Source of the DNA: Candidatus Thiothrix anitrata
Lineage (GTDB): Bacteria > Pseudomonadota > Gammaproteobacteria > Thiotrichales > Thiotrichaceae
Length of the DNA: 64,000 nucleotides
Reading direction: 5' to 3'
Assembly: GCF_017901155.1 (NCBI RefSeq)
Contig: NZ_CP072800.1
Location: 2,693,283 to 2,757,282 of the forward strand
A program made the position numbers and the translations under genes. Positions 48,051-57,310 of this stretch are shown here, piece by piece; position 1 is the first letter of the stretch, and each line of letters begins with the position of its first letter. The notes beneath the pieces are model-generated. The model was not told where the DNA came from. It saw only the letters and a list, made by a program, of their open reading frames with translations, and searched no databases.

Positions 48051-49007
48051 TTATCCTTGTGCTTGCTGTTGCCCGTTGTGGTCGGGGTAAAACCATGTCT
48101 TGGCAATCTCGGCGTGCAATACACCCAATTCGCTCTGCAAATAGTCCATTAAGGTGTGTACCTTTTCTGCCGGAATCGCGCCGACATCCTCACGTTTGGT
48201 GTGTTCTAACACCCGATGTGCCATCGTCATCGCCATTTCGGGGTCAGGCAGGTAGCGCATCCGGCGGCTCATGGCGGCGAGAGAGTAGCTGACCGAGCCG
48301 GGGAATACGTTGTCATTCATCAAAAAGCGCATCACGCTCGCGCCTTCGACTCGCGAATGGATGTGCTGCAAATACATCTGCCGCGCACTTAGGGCTTGCA
48401 GCAGGTTCGTCCACAAAATACCGTCGTATTTGCGTAACGTTTCGCTACGGTCTTCTGACAATAACAACGAAGTCATTTCCAGAATCCGGCTGGTCATGTC
48501 GGTGCGTTCCAGATGCTTACCGATTTGCATGAAATCGAAGCTGTGGTCGCGGCTCATATTGCTGTCCAGCGCACCCCGGATGCATTGGCAATGTTTCATC
48601 ACTTCGCGTAAGAAAATTTGTCGGGCGTAACGGTCAGCAATGCGTGGCAAATTATTGGTCATCAGCAAGTGAATCTGGTTAGCTTGTTCCCATATTTCTT
48701 CCGGCAACACATCCAACGAGGTGCGCACGTTTTCGCGCACATTCGCCAGCGAGGTTGCCAGCGAGGAGGGGTTGTTGGTGTCCGCAATCAGGAATTGCAT
48801 GATATTGGCTTCATTGCCACGTTCGTAATGTTCGCTGAAGACCTTTTCAGCGTTGAACAGGCGGATCAGGGTGAACCAGTTGATTTCCATGCGCCCCGGC
48901 AAATCCATCAGCAACGCGGTATGCACATTGATCAGACGGGCGGTTTTTTCGGCACGTTCCAAGTAACGCGCCATCCAGTAAACACGTTCAGCTACACGGG
49001 ATAACAT
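48051..49007 (-). CDS. Alpha-E domain protein (DUF403)
   Basis: About 318 residues, almost entirely helical. The start ATG 49007 overlaps the upstream ATP-grasp stop (TGATG). The N terminus is LSRVAERVYWMARYLERAEK, the canonical alpha-E opening, and YARQIFLREVMKHCQCIRGA lies in the middle. In the ATP-grasp/transglutaminase/Anbu modules the alpha-E protein is always encoded with the permuted ATP-grasp. Its biochemical role is not known, perhaps a carrier or scaffold for the peptide product. Confidence 0.93.
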   Translation of the reverse strand: MLSRVAERVYWMARYLERAEKTARLINVHTALLMDLPGRMEINWFTLIRLFNAEKVFSEHYERGNEANIMQFLIADTNNPSSLATSLANVRENVRTSLDVLPEEIWEQANQIHLLMTNNLPRIADRYARQIFLREVMKHCQCIRGALDSNMSRDHSFDFMQIGKHLERTDMTSRILEMTSLLLSEDRSETLRKYDGILWTNLLQALSARQMYLQHIHSRVEGASVMRFLMNDNVFPGSVSYSLAAMSRRMRYLPDPEMAMTMAHRVLEHTKREDVGAIPAEKVHTLMDYLQSELGVLHAEIAKTWFYPDHNGQQQAQG

Positions 49008-50485
49008 CAGATTTCCTCCCCTTCCTGCACATCGCCCACAATCCAAGTGTCTTTGCTGCCGCCGCCTTGCGACGAATTCACCACCAACGAACCTTCCACC
49101 AAAGCCACACGGGTCAAACCGCCAGCAGTAACAAAAATGTCCTTACCGCTGAGAATGAACGGACGTAAGTCCACATGACGCGGGGCAATTTTAATGCGCT
49201 CTTGATTGGGGGTTTCGCACGAAGTCGGTGTCACCGACAAGCTCAAGGTCGGTTGGGCAATGTAATTGTTAGGGTCTTCCTGAATCAGCTTGCGGAATTC
49301 CTCGACTTTTTCAGCGGTGGAATGCGGACCAACCAACATGCCGTAACCACCGGATTCGTTGGCAGGTTTCACCACCAATTCAGCGAGGTGTTCCAGCACG
49401 TATTCGCGGTCTTCATCACGACGGCACACGTAAGTTGGCACGTTCGGCAAGCTCGGCTCTTCGCCAAGGTAGTAACGAATCATGTCCGGCACGTAAGCAT
49501 AGATCACTTTATCATCCGCCACGCCACATCCCGGTGCATTGGCGATGGCAACTTTGCCCGCTTTCCATGCACGCATGATACCGGGCACACCGAGCATCGA
49601 ATCTTCGCGGAACACTTCCGGGTCGATGAAATCATCATCAATGCGGCGGTAGATCACGTCAACGCGCTCCAAGCCCTTGATGGTTTTCATGTAGACATAA
49701 TCGTCTTTGCCCACCACCAAATCCGCACCTTCCAACAACACCAAACCCGCTTGTTGCGCAAGGAATGCGTGTTCAAAGTAAGCGGAGTTGTAGATGCCGG
49801 GGGTCATCAGCGCGATGGTCGGGTCATCCAAATCAGGGCGCAACGACGCGAGCATTTCGTACAATTGGGCGGGGTAATTACTCACCGGACGAATCGGCAG
49901 GGTATTGAAGATTTCTGGCAGCACCCTTTTGGTGATATTGCGGTTTTCCAGCATGTAAGCCACGCCAGAGGGCACACGCAAATTATCTTCCAGCACATAC
50001 AGTGCACCATCGCTGTGGCGTACCAAATCGGAGCCGCAAATATTCGCCCAAACACCGTGCGGCGGAGTCATGCCGATGCACGCTTGGCGGTAGCCTTTGG
50101 ATTGCAGCACGATGTCAGCAGGCATTACGCCGTCTTTGAGGATTTTGCCACCGTTGTAAATATCCTGAATGAACATATTCAGTGCACGTATGCGTTGCTT
50201 CAGCCCTATTTCGGTGCGATCCCATTCCGTAGCGGGGATAATGCGCGGAATAATGTCAAACGGCCAAGCGCGGTCAATATTGCCCGCATCACTGTAAACC
50301 GTGAAGGTGATGCCCATTTCGCGGATAACGACTTCGGATTCCTGCACACATTGGCGAAAACGGTCGGGGGTGAGGTGACGTAGATACTCGACCAGCTTAT
50401 AACTGGCTTCACGCGGCTGATGCAGCGCAGCAATCAATTCGTCATACAATGAACCGGGATCGTACTGATTCCATTCTTTTTTCAT
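49007..50485 (-). CDS. Circularly permuted ATP-grasp protein (type 2)
   Basis: 492 residues, predicted peptide ligase. The signature stretches are VVQS-like IVLQSKGYRQACIGMTPPHG, YVLEDNLRVPSGVAYMLENR, and VDVIYRRIDDDFIDPEVF, with VVKPANESGGYGMLVGP near the C terminus giving the ATP-grasp Lys/Gly loop. It is first in the operon, with alpha-E and transglutaminase/DUF2126 following. A 253-bp intergenic region separates it from divergent Anbu and has no other gene visible. Confidence 0.93.
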   Translation of the reverse strand: MKKEWNQYDPGSLYDELIAALHQPREASYKLVEYLRHLTPDRFRQCVQESEVVIREMGITFTVYSDAGNIDRAWPFDIIPRIIPATEWDRTEIGLKQRIRALNMFIQDIYNGGKILKDGVMPADIVLQSKGYRQACIGMTPPHGVWANICGSDLVRHSDGALYVLEDNLRVPSGVAYMLENRNITKRVLPEIFNTLPIRPVSNYPAQLYEMLASLRPDLDDPTIALMTPGIYNSAYFEHAFLAQQAGLVLLEGADLVVGKDDYVYMKTIKGLERVDVIYRRIDDDFIDPEVFREDSMLGVPGIMRAWKAGKVAIANAPGCGVADDKVIYAYVPDMIRYYLGEEPSLPNVPTYVCRRDEDREYVLEHLAELVVKPANESGGYGMLVGPHSTAEKVEEFRKLIQEDPNNYIAQPTLSLSVTPTSCETPNQERIKIAPRHVDLRPFILSGKDIFVTAGGLTRVALVEGSLVVNSSQGGGSKDTWIVGDVQEGEEI

Positions 50486-50738
50486 AGACTTATTCCAGTC
50501 AGGAGTCGATGTTGTAAATAGCGGCTGTCAACAGCCTGCAAACCTTATTGTTGTAATACATCTAGCAAGATTCATGCCCAATGCTTTTAACCTACACGCT
50601 TTTTTCACTCAACCAAGATCGGGGTAATGTCGTATCGACAAGCTATTCGTGTTTCTGGTAAAAACAAACGCAATAGAACATTGACCTAGCACCCAGAGTC
50701 TAATAAGTTTAGGTAACTTTAAATCACCCTGAGTTGAT

Positions 50739-51470
50739 ATGACATACTGTATAGGCATTTCCCTAGACGCTGGGCTTGTGTTGACCTCTGATTCACGTAC
50801 TAATGCGGGCATTGACCATGTAAGCACCTACAGCAAAATGCATCGCTGTGAGACGAATCCAGATCGTTGCTTGATCATTATGAGTGCTGGCAACCTTGCG
50901 ACCACCCAGGCTGTTATCCAGCAAGCCCGACGTGACGTGCAAGAAGGAATGCCCCGTAATGTCAACACCCTGCACTACCTCGCCGATATAGCGGAGTATT
51001 TAGGCGATGTATTAGTTGCTAAAATCCGCAAGCACACCGAACAAACCGGTTTTATTCCTGATGCCACCCTCATTCTAGGTGGACAAGTATTAGGGCGTAA
51101 TCCCAATACCTACATGATATATCCGCAAGGCAACTATATCACCTCGTCTGAGGATACACCTTATTTACAAATCGGGGAAAGCAAATACGGCAAGCCTGTA
51201 TTAGACCGTTTTATTACCCGTGAAACTTCACTCGAAGATGCTGCGATTTGCTCTTTAATCTCCATGGATTCCACCATGAAAAGTAATGCCAGCGTCGGGC
51301 CGCCAATTGAAATGTTGATTTACTCACGGGATCAATTTGCCAATCCACGTCATTACCGATTTGAGGCTGATAATCCGTACCTATTGTCAGTGCGTCACGA
51401 ATGGGCTAACCAATTAAATCATGCGTTTCGCGCCATGCCTCGCTTGGAAAATCACGATTTATCGTCCTAA
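50739..51470 (+). CDS. Anbu, ancestral proteasome beta-subunit-type peptidase
   Basis: 243-residue proteasome-fold protein. The N terminus MTYCIGISLDAGLVLTSDS begins with Met-Thr, the position of the catalytic Thr after Met removal, and continues with SDSRTNAGIDHVSTYSKMH, typical of Anbu. The later stretch GESKYGKPVLDRFITRETSL is also conserved. Anbu forms ring or spiral assemblies and is linked to the ATP-grasp, alpha-E and transglutaminase genes, here in the same neighbourhood but divergently transcribed. It is intact and stands alone on its strand. Confidence 0.94.
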   Translation: MTYCIGISLDAGLVLTSDSRTNAGIDHVSTYSKMHRCETNPDRCLIIMSAGNLATTQAVIQQARRDVQEGMPRNVNTLHYLADIAEYLGDVLVAKIRKHTEQTGFIPDATLILGGQVLGRNPNTYMIYPQGNYITSSEDTPYLQIGESKYGKPVLDRFITRETSLEDAAICSLISMDSTMKSNASVGPPIEMLIYSRDQFANPRHYRFEADNPYLLSVRHEWANQLNHAFRAMPRLENHDLSS

Positions 51471-51484
51471 TTTCATAGGCAATA

Positions 51485-52219
51485 TTAAGATTCCAACACC
51501 ATTTCGTTGGAATCTACCCGCAAATAGCTGATTTTATTATCATCCCAGTCACCCAGCACAATGCGCTGCGCTTTACTATTACTATTAGGCACTACGACAT
51601 CATGAATTGCCGGGCGGTGTGTATGACCGTGAATCATTCGCGTAACCCCGTATGCCTGCAAGGTTTCCACGACAGACTGCGGGTTTACGTCCAAAATCTC
51701 CGCTTGTTTGTGTTGCATTGCTAAGCGACTTTGCTCTCGCATGGCTTCTGCCTGACGGATACGTTCTGCCAAAGGCAAGGCTAAAAATTGCGCCTGCCAC
51801 TGCGGATTACGAAACATTTTACGTATTTTTTGGTAATCCACATCATCCGTACACAAGGTATCACCGTGTAACAACAAGGTCGGCGTACCATACAAATCAA
51901 TTAACTGATGTTCAGGTAATAAGGTACAGCCCGCTGCCTGCGCAAAACCGTCACCCACCAGAAAATCACGATTACCGTGCAGAAAATACAATGCAACACC
52001 CTGCTTACTGAGGCGTTGCAATGCCCTAATAACAGGCTGAAATACCGCTGTGGATGAGATGTCTAAAGCATCATCCCCCACCCAATACTCAAAAAAATCG
52101 CCAAGGATATATAAAGCCTCGGCATCATCGGCAAGCTGTTCCAAAAGTGACAAAAACGACTGCACGATTGCAGGCGTATTCGCGTCTAAATGCAGGTCTG
52201 AAATAAACCAAGTTGCCAA
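51485..52219 (-). CDS. lpxH: UDP-2,3-diacylglucosamine diphosphatase LpxH
   Basis: 244-residue calcineurin-type metallophosphatase making lipid X for lipid A. Metal-site motifs are SDLHLD, GDFFEYWVGDDAL, HGNRDF, LHGDTLC and HGHTHRPAIH. No ATG fits; TTG 52219 (before ATWFISDLH) is the likely start, with the ribosome site weak. The stop is 14 bp before the end of Anbu, and the two converge. Upstream is ychF, on the same strand, 12 bp away. Confidence 0.93.
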   Translation of the reverse strand: MATWFISDLHLDANTPAIVQSFLSLLEQLADDAEALYILGDFFEYWVGDDALDISSTAVFQPVIRALQRLSKQGVALYFLHGNRDFLVGDGFAQAAGCTLLPEHQLIDLYGTPTLLLHGDTLCTDDVDYQKIRKMFRNPQWQAQFLALPLAERIRQAEAMREQSRLAMQHKQAEILDVNPQSVVETLQAYGVTRMIHGHTHRPAIHDVVVPNSNSKAQRIVLGDWDDNKISYLRVDSNEMVLES

Positions 52220-52231
52220 TGCCAGTACCGT

Positions 52232-53326
52232 TTACACGTTAAATAGGAAGTTAAGTACATCGCCGTCTTTCACAATGTACTCCTTACCTTCGGCACGCAT
52301 CTTCCCTGCTTCTTTCGCACCCTGCTCACCCTTGTAAGCAATGTAGTCGTCATATGCAATGGTTTGCGCCCGAATAAAACCACGTTCAAAATCGGTATGA
52401 ATCACCCCCGCCGCTTGCGGTGCAGTCGCATTTTTCGGGATAGTCCAAGCCCGCACCTCTTTCACCCCAGCAGTAAAATAGGTCTGCAAACCTAGCAAGT
52501 CATAACCGGCGCGAATTACACGGTTCAAGCCCGGTTCATCCAACCCCATACCTGCCAAAAACTCATCGCGCTCCGCATCGTCTAATTGCGAGAGTTCGGA
52601 TTCCATTTCTGCACACACCGGCACAACCACCGCATTTTCACGCTTGGCAATCTCGCAAACCTGGTTCAGATACGGGTTATTCTCAAAGCCATCTTCGTTG
52701 ACGTTGGCGATAAACATCAAGGGTTTAATGCTAATCAGGTGAAACTCACGGATAGCTAAAGCGCGTTCTTCAGGAGTCATCTCCATTGAGCGTGCCGAAT
52801 GCCCTTCAGACAAATGCGCGAACAAACGTTCTGCCAACGCTTTTTGCGCAACCAAATCTTTACTGCCGGATTTAGCCGAACGAGTCAAACGATTGACTGC
52901 TTTTTCAGCCGTATCCAAATCTGCTAATGCTAGTTCGGTATTGATGGTATCAATATCGGAAGCAGGGTCAATTTTTCCTGCAACGTGAATAATATCGTCG
53001 TTATCAAAGCAACGTACCACCTGCGCAATTGCATCGGTTTCGCGGATATGTGCCAGAAACTTATTACCCAAGCCTTCACCTTGCGATGCACCTGCCACTA
53101 AACCCGCGATGTCCACGAACTCCATCGTGGTCGGTAAAATTTTGATTGGCTTAACAATGGCCGCCAATGCATCCAAACGCGGATCAGGCATTGGCACGAT
53201 GCCTACATTCGGCTCAATCGTACAAAACGGGTAATTGGCTGCCTGAATGCCAGCCTTGGTCAACGCATTAAACAAGGTGGATTTACCCACGTTTGGTAAA
53301 CCAACAATGCCGCACTTGAATCCCAT
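52232..53326 (-). CDS. ychF: Redox-regulated ATPase/GTPase YchF (OLA1)
   Basis: 364 residues, the normal YchF length. The P-loop is [15 protein letters not shown], followed by the coiled insertion and the C-terminal TGS domain ending in [11 protein letters not shown]. It binds ribosomes and hydrolyses ATP. It lies between pth and lpxH, and pth-ychF adjacency is standard in Gammaproteobacteria. Frame intact. Confidence 0.97.
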   Translation of the reverse strand: MGFKCGIVGLPNVGKSTLFNALTKAGIQAANYPFCTIEPNVGIVPMPDPRLDALAAIVKPIKILPTTMEFVDIAGLVAGASQGEGLGNKFLAHIRETDAIAQVVRCFDNDDIIHVAGKIDPASDIDTINTELALADLDTAEKAVNRLTRSAKSGSKDLVAQKALAERLFAHLSEGHSARSMEMTPEERALAIREFHLISIKPLMFIANVNEDGFENNPYLNQVCEIAKRENAVVVPVCAEMESELSQLDDAERDEFLAGMGLDEPGLNRVIRAGYDLLGLQTYFTAGVKEVRAWTIPKNATAPQAAGVIHTDFERGFIRAQTIAYDDYIAYKGEQGAKEAGKMRAEGKEYIVKDGDVLNFLFNV

Positions 53327-53345
53327 GAGTTGTACCTACTTATGT

Positions 53346-53921
53346 TTACTTAGTGTGCAGTGCGTTCATCGCTTTCTGCATTTCACCTGATAAAATCAAT
53401 TCAATCTGATCGGCTGCTTTATCAATCGCCCGTAAAATCACGATTTCGTCATCTTGCGAAGGGCGTGACAGCACATAATCGACCACTTTATTACGGTCGC
53501 CGGGGTGTCCGATACCCAGTCGCAACCGCCAATACTCCGCGCTCAAATGCGCGTGACAATCACGCAAACCGTTATGTCCGCCGTGACCACCGGCTTGTTT
53601 CAAACGCACGTCACCGGGCGCAATATCCAGCTCATCGTGCGCTACTAAAATTTGCTCCACCGGAATTTGGTAGAAACTGGCTAACTGCTTGACTGCTAAC
53701 CCGCTACGGTTCATAAACATCATTGGCTTAATCAGCCATAGCATCGTGCTGCCAACTTGCAGTTTACAGACTTCACCGGAAAAACGCTTCTCGACCGCAA
53801 ATTTGCCAGAATACCGTCTTGCCAGTTCGTCAACAAACCAAAACCCGGCATTATGCCGGGTTTTGTCGTACTGGCTTCCGGGGTTGCCCAAACCTGCAAT
53901 GAGGCGGATCGGGATTCCCAT
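53346..53921 (-). CDS. pth: Peptidyl-tRNA hydrolase
   Basis: 191 residues, recycles tRNA from stalled peptidyl-tRNA. Family motifs are GLGNPGSQYDKTRHNAGFWF with the catalytic His, FMNRSG and QAGGHGGHNGLRD. It lies 10 bp downstream of rplY and 19 bp upstream of ychF, consistent with one transcript. Confidence 0.97.
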   Translation of the reverse strand: MGIPIRLIAGLGNPGSQYDKTRHNAGFWFVDELARRYSGKFAVEKRFSGEVCKLQVGSTMLWLIKPMMFMNRSGLAVKQLASFYQIPVEQILVAHDELDIAPGDVRLKQAGGHGGHNGLRDCHAHLSAEYWRLRLGIGHPGDRNKVVDYVLSRPSQDDEIVILRAIDKAADQIELILSGEMQKAMNALHTK

Positions 53922-53931
53922 CAGATTAACC

Positions 53932-54504
53932 TTAGTGAATCGCAGCGATGGCGTTGTCGTGGTCTGAACCCAGTGCCAATTGCGGCAGGGTTACGCCCTC
54001 CGGCAATTTCAGGTCAGACAAATGTAAAATCTGACCTTTTTCGACATCAATCATATCAATTTCGATAAATTCAGGCAGGTTCTTTGGCAAGCAAGAGACT
54101 TCCACTTCAGAAACCACGTGACTAACCTTGCCACCTTGCTCTTTAACACCTTTTGACACATCACCATTGATGAAATGTAATGCCACAAGAACTTTAATTT
54201 CCTCGTCATCACGGATGCGCTGTAAATCAGCGTGCATAACGATTGGCTTAGCAGGGTGGCGTTGCAAGTCGCGCAAAATCACTTGCTCTTTACGATCACC
54301 AAAATCGACCGTGATGATTTGCGAGTAGAATCCTTCTTCCTGCAAGTTACGAATCATTTCATTATGACGCAAAGAAATGGATTGTGCTTCACCACCTGCA
54401 CCGTAAATCACGGCTGGAATCAGGCCAGTATGACGCAGGCGGCGGCTCGCACCCTTACCCTGCAATTCACGTACCTGCGCTTGCAGAACGTATTGTTTTG
54501 ACAT
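53932..54504 (-). CDS. rplY: Ribosomal protein L25 (long CTC form)
   Basis: 190 residues, so the long form with a general-stress-type C-terminal extension. The N terminus QAQVRELQGKGASRRLRHTG and the motif PAVIYGAGGEAQSISL are typical. It binds 5S rRNA. Start ATG 54504 follows AGAAG. First of rplY-pth-ychF-lpxH, separated from prs by a terminator. Confidence 0.96.
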   Translation of the reverse strand: MSKQYVLQAQVRELQGKGASRRLRHTGLIPAVIYGAGGEAQSISLRHNEMIRNLQEEGFYSQIITVDFGDRKEQVILRDLQRHPAKPIVMHADLQRIRDDEEIKVLVALHFINGDVSKGVKEQGGKVSHVVSEVEVSCLPKNLPEFIEIDMIDVEKGQILHLSDLKLPEGVTLPQLALGSDHDNAIAAIH

Positions 54505-54551
54505 GTTACTTCTCCAACATAATCGTCACCGAACGCGACCGGACGGCAACT

Positions 54552-54570
54552 AAAAAAACCCGCGAACGGG
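54552..54570 (-). terminator. Intrinsic terminator after prs
   Basis: On the minus strand CCCG-TTCG-CGGG (54559-54570) is followed by seven T (54552-54558). A short stem with a UUCG tetraloop. Confidence 0.8.
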
Positions 54571-54578
54571 AGCTAAAC

Positions 54579-55535
54579 TTATAAACCTTCAAACAACGAG
54601 CTGACGGACTCGTCCTGATTGATACGTAAAATGGTTTTGGCTAACACTCCGGCTACCGAAAGCTGACGGATCTTAGCGCAATCCTTAATACTTTGGCTCA
54701 ATGGAATGGTGTCAGTCACAACGACTTCATCTAACTGAGACGCAGCAATATTACTCGCAGCCTTACCAGAGAACACCGCATGAGTTGCGTATGCTACCAC
54801 ACTCAAAGCACCGTGTTGTTTCAAGGCGGCTGCGGCATTGCATAAGGTTCCGCCAGTATCAATCAAATCGTCAATCAATACGCAATGACGACCCTCGACA
54901 TTGCCGATAATATTCATAATTTCGGATTTATTCGGCTCAGGGCGACGTTTATCAATAATCGCCAACTCTGCTTCACCCAAACCCTTAGCGAGGGCACGCG
55001 CACGCACCACACCACCTACATCAGGTGAAACCACCATAGTATTAGGTAAGTTTTTCGCCCTGATGTCAGCTAATAACACACCGGAAGCGTAAATATTATC
55101 AACGGGCAAATCAAAGAAACCCTGAACCTGATCAGAATGCAAATCAATCGTCAAAACTCGGTCAACATGACCGACCGAGATCATATCAGCGACTAACTTA
55201 GCAGAAATGGGTACACGACGTGAACGTACACGACGATCCTGACGTGCATAACCGTAATAAGGAATAACTGCGGTAATACGTCCGGCAGATGCGCGATAAA
55301 GCGCGTCTGCCATAATCAGCAATTCCATCAGGTTATCATTGGTTGGCGCACACGTGGACTGCACAACAAAAACATCACGACCACGTACATTTTCCAAAAT
55401 CTCAACATGCGCTTCACCATCGCTGAAACGTTCTGCTTTGATTTTACCAAGGGGAATGCCGAGATGGTCGACGACTCGGTGGGCCAGCTCCGGGTTTGCA
55501 TTACCCGTAAACACCATCATTCTATCGTCAGACAT
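54579..55535 (-). CDS. prs: Ribose-phosphate pyrophosphokinase (PRPP synthase)
   Basis: 318 residues. Makes PRPP from ribose 5-phosphate and ATP for nucleotide, His and Trp synthesis. Motifs: the N-terminal [14 protein letters not shown], the flexible-loop region with [11 protein letters not shown], and the PRPP-binding [13 protein letters not shown]. Follows two tRNA-Gln genes on the same strand. Confidence 0.98.
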   Translation of the reverse strand: MSDDRMMVFTGNANPELAHRVVDHLGIPLGKIKAERFSDGEAHVEILENVRGRDVFVVQSTCAPTNDNLMELLIMADALYRASAGRITAVIPYYGYARQDRRVRSRRVPISAKLVADMISVGHVDRVLTIDLHSDQVQGFFDLPVDNIYASGVLLADIRAKNLPNTMVVSPDVGGVVRARALAKGLGEAELAIIDKRRPEPNKSEIMNIIGNVEGRHCVLIDDLIDTGGTLCNAAAALKQHGALSVVAYATHAVFSGKAASNIAASQLDEVVVTDTIPLSQSIKDCAKIRQLSVAGVLAKTILRINQDESVSSLFEGL

Positions 55536-55566
55536 GATCTACCCATACTTGAATTTTTTAAGCGGA

Positions 55567-55641
55567 TGGCAGGGCTGCCAGGATTCGAACCTGGGTATGC
55601 TGGAATCAAAATCCAGTGCCTTACCGCTTGGCGACAGCCCT
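55567..55641 (-). tRNA. tRNA-Gln (TTG), copy 1
   Basis: 75 bases including the encoded CCA. The acceptor AGGGCTG pairs with CAGCCCT. The anticodon loop TTTTGAT contains TTG, and the T-loop has GTTCGAATC. Identical in sequence to the copy at 55693-55767. Confidence 0.95.
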
Positions 55642-55692
55642 GTTGAAAACCGATCGATGGTCATATGACCTATTTGCTTAGACTCAAATAAA

Positions 55693-55767
55693 TGGCAGGG
55701 CTGCCAGGATTCGAACCTGGGTATGCTGGAATCAAAATCCAGTGCCTTACCGCTTGGCGACAGCCCT
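55693..55767 (-). tRNA. tRNA-Gln (TTG), copy 2
   Basis: Same 75-base sequence as copy 1, including CCA. The short flanks are also alike (GTTGAA on the 5' side), so this is a recent tandem duplication with a ~51-bp spacer. Confidence 0.95.
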
Positions 55768-55793
55768 GTTGAATCTAAAAACGTAAACACTAG

Positions 55794-56633
55794 CTAATTA
55801 CTTAGCATTTCTTGCTGTAAAGGCGAAACAACCTGACCTTTTGCAACAAAGCCAAACCACTTTTCCGGCAAAGTATGAAGAATAATTTTTCCTTCAACTT
55901 CATTGGAAACTTCGGCAAACAAACAACTTCCTGAGCCTGTTAATACCGCTTTGGCGTGCTGCGCTAACCATCTTGAAGCTTCAGCCACTTCTGGATAACG
56001 CTTTTCTACTACTGACTGGAATACATTCACGCCCAGTCCATTATGGAAGGCGGCTAATTTAATGGGAGGGCAGTTGCGTGTCAAGTCTTCTGCCGAAAAT
56101 AGTTCGGCTGTAGGTACATGCACACGCGGATGAATCACCACATACCACACTTCAGGCACTATCACAGGGGTTAGTTGCTCACCAACACCTTCAGCCCATG
56201 CCGCATGACCCCGCACAAACACCGGCACATCCGCACCCAATTGCAAACCCAGCGTCGCCAGTTGATCATCATTCAAACCGCATTGCCACAAACGATTTAA
56301 ACCTTGCAATACGGTAGCCGCGTCGGAACTTCCACCACCTAACCCCCCCCCCATCGGAATCCGCTTTAGCACCCCAATATCCGCACCCAACCGGCAACCA
56401 GTTTCGTGTTGTAACAAGCGTGCTGCACGCACACTCAAATCGCTATCCTCTGGCACACTTACTGAATCACCGACACGCCTGATAACACCATCATCCCGTA
56501 CTGACAAGCTAATGTCATCGCCGAAATCGAGAAACACAAATAAGGTTTGCAGCAAATGGTAACCGTCAGCACGCCGACCGGTAATGTGCAAAAACAAATT
56601 AAGCTTGGCGGGAGCAGGTAACGTCAACATCAT
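55794..56633 (-). CDS. ispE: 4-diphosphocytidyl-2-C-methyl-D-erythritol kinase
   Basis: GHMP kinase of the MEP isoprenoid pathway, about 279 residues. Signature PMGGGLGGGSSDAATVLQGL is present, as is the N-terminal PAPAKLNLFLHITGRRADGY. Start at ATG 56633 or 56630, just after the lolB stop (56636); an in-frame extension into lolB is not needed. The run of eight C at 56342-56351 (GGGG-rich on the minus strand) codes for the Gly-rich loop and could be a slippage site. Confidence 0.96.
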   Translation of the reverse strand: MMLTLPAPAKLNLFLHITGRRADGYHLLQTLFVFLDFGDDISLSVRDDGVIRRVGDSVSVPEDSDLSVRAARLLQHETGCRLGADIGVLKRIPMGGGLGGGSSDAATVLQGLNRLWQCGLNDDQLATLGLQLGADVPVFVRGHAAWAEGVGEQLTPVIVPEVWYVVIHPRVHVPTAELFSAEDLTRNCPPIKLAAFHNGLGVNVFQSVVEKRYPEVAEASRWLAQHAKAVLTGSGSCLFAEVSNEVEGKIILHTLPEKWFGFVAKGQVVSPLQQEMLSN

Positions 56634-56635
56634 GT

Positions 56636-57268
56636 TTAATAACGTGTTTGCCACTCTTTAGCGATAACCTTCACCTTAGTGTTTTCGGCAACACGACTCA
56701 AATTAATTTTTTCAGGCAAGGCATTCCAACCATTACCTTGCCAACCCGCATACTCCACCAACCAACCGACTTGTTGCAACATTTCGGGACGGCCTTGCGC
56801 ATCCAGCTTCACCTGTTCTAGCGCACTGTCTGGCGATGGTACACCACGCACCCAATATTTCATGCCTCCCAAGGGTAATGACACACCCATTTGCGATTGC
56901 AGCAAACGTTCTGCATCCGCATCACGATAGGTCTTACCATTGGCCTGTAAAGTGACATCCGTTGCGGTGCCTTGTAAATACGCCATGACCGAACCCGTCA
57001 GGGGGTTTTTAATGTTCATTTCGTACTTATCTTTGCCTTGTTGCAACCAAGATAAAGTGAATGCTGCACTTTGATCGCGGAATTGCATCCCAACACGACC
57101 CTGTAACTGCCATGAACTCATTCGTGCAAATTGGCTTTGACGCTGCTGCCAAGCAGCCTGCACGCTCGCGGGCTTAGCCGTATCTGATGGTACTGCCGGT
57201 TTACCTTGCGTGGCACACCCCCCCAACAAAGCGGCACAAAGCGTGAAAACCACGATCCCTTGTTTCAT
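56636..57268 (-). CDS. lolB: Outer membrane lipoprotein LolB
   Basis: 210-residue lipoprotein receptor of the Lol pathway. Signal peptide with lipobox LLGGC, then the beta-barrel core with SSWQLQGRVGMQFRDQSAAF and the C-terminal NGWNALPEKINLSR. It accepts lipoproteins from LolA at the outer membrane. Immediately upstream of ispE, the usual gammaproteobacterial order. Confidence 0.93.
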   Translation of the reverse strand: MKQGIVVFTLCAALLGGCATQGKPAVPSDTAKPASVQAAWQQRQSQFARMSSWQLQGRVGMQFRDQSAAFTLSWLQQGKDKYEMNIKNPLTGSVMAYLQGTATDVTLQANGKTYRDADAERLLQSQMGVSLPLGGMKYWVRGVPSPDSALEQVKLDAQGRPEMLQQVGWLVEYAGWQGNGWNALPEKINLSRVAENTKVKVIAKEWQTRY

Positions 57269-57310
57269 ATTATCTATCCTGAATGCATGAATATGACGAT
57301 TAGCCTAGTA

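Noticed and set aside
49175-50383. 402-residue frame antisense to the ATP-grasp gene
   Set aside because: No motif and a composition of a shadow frame (rich in His, Arg, Gln); the minus-strand gene is unambiguous.
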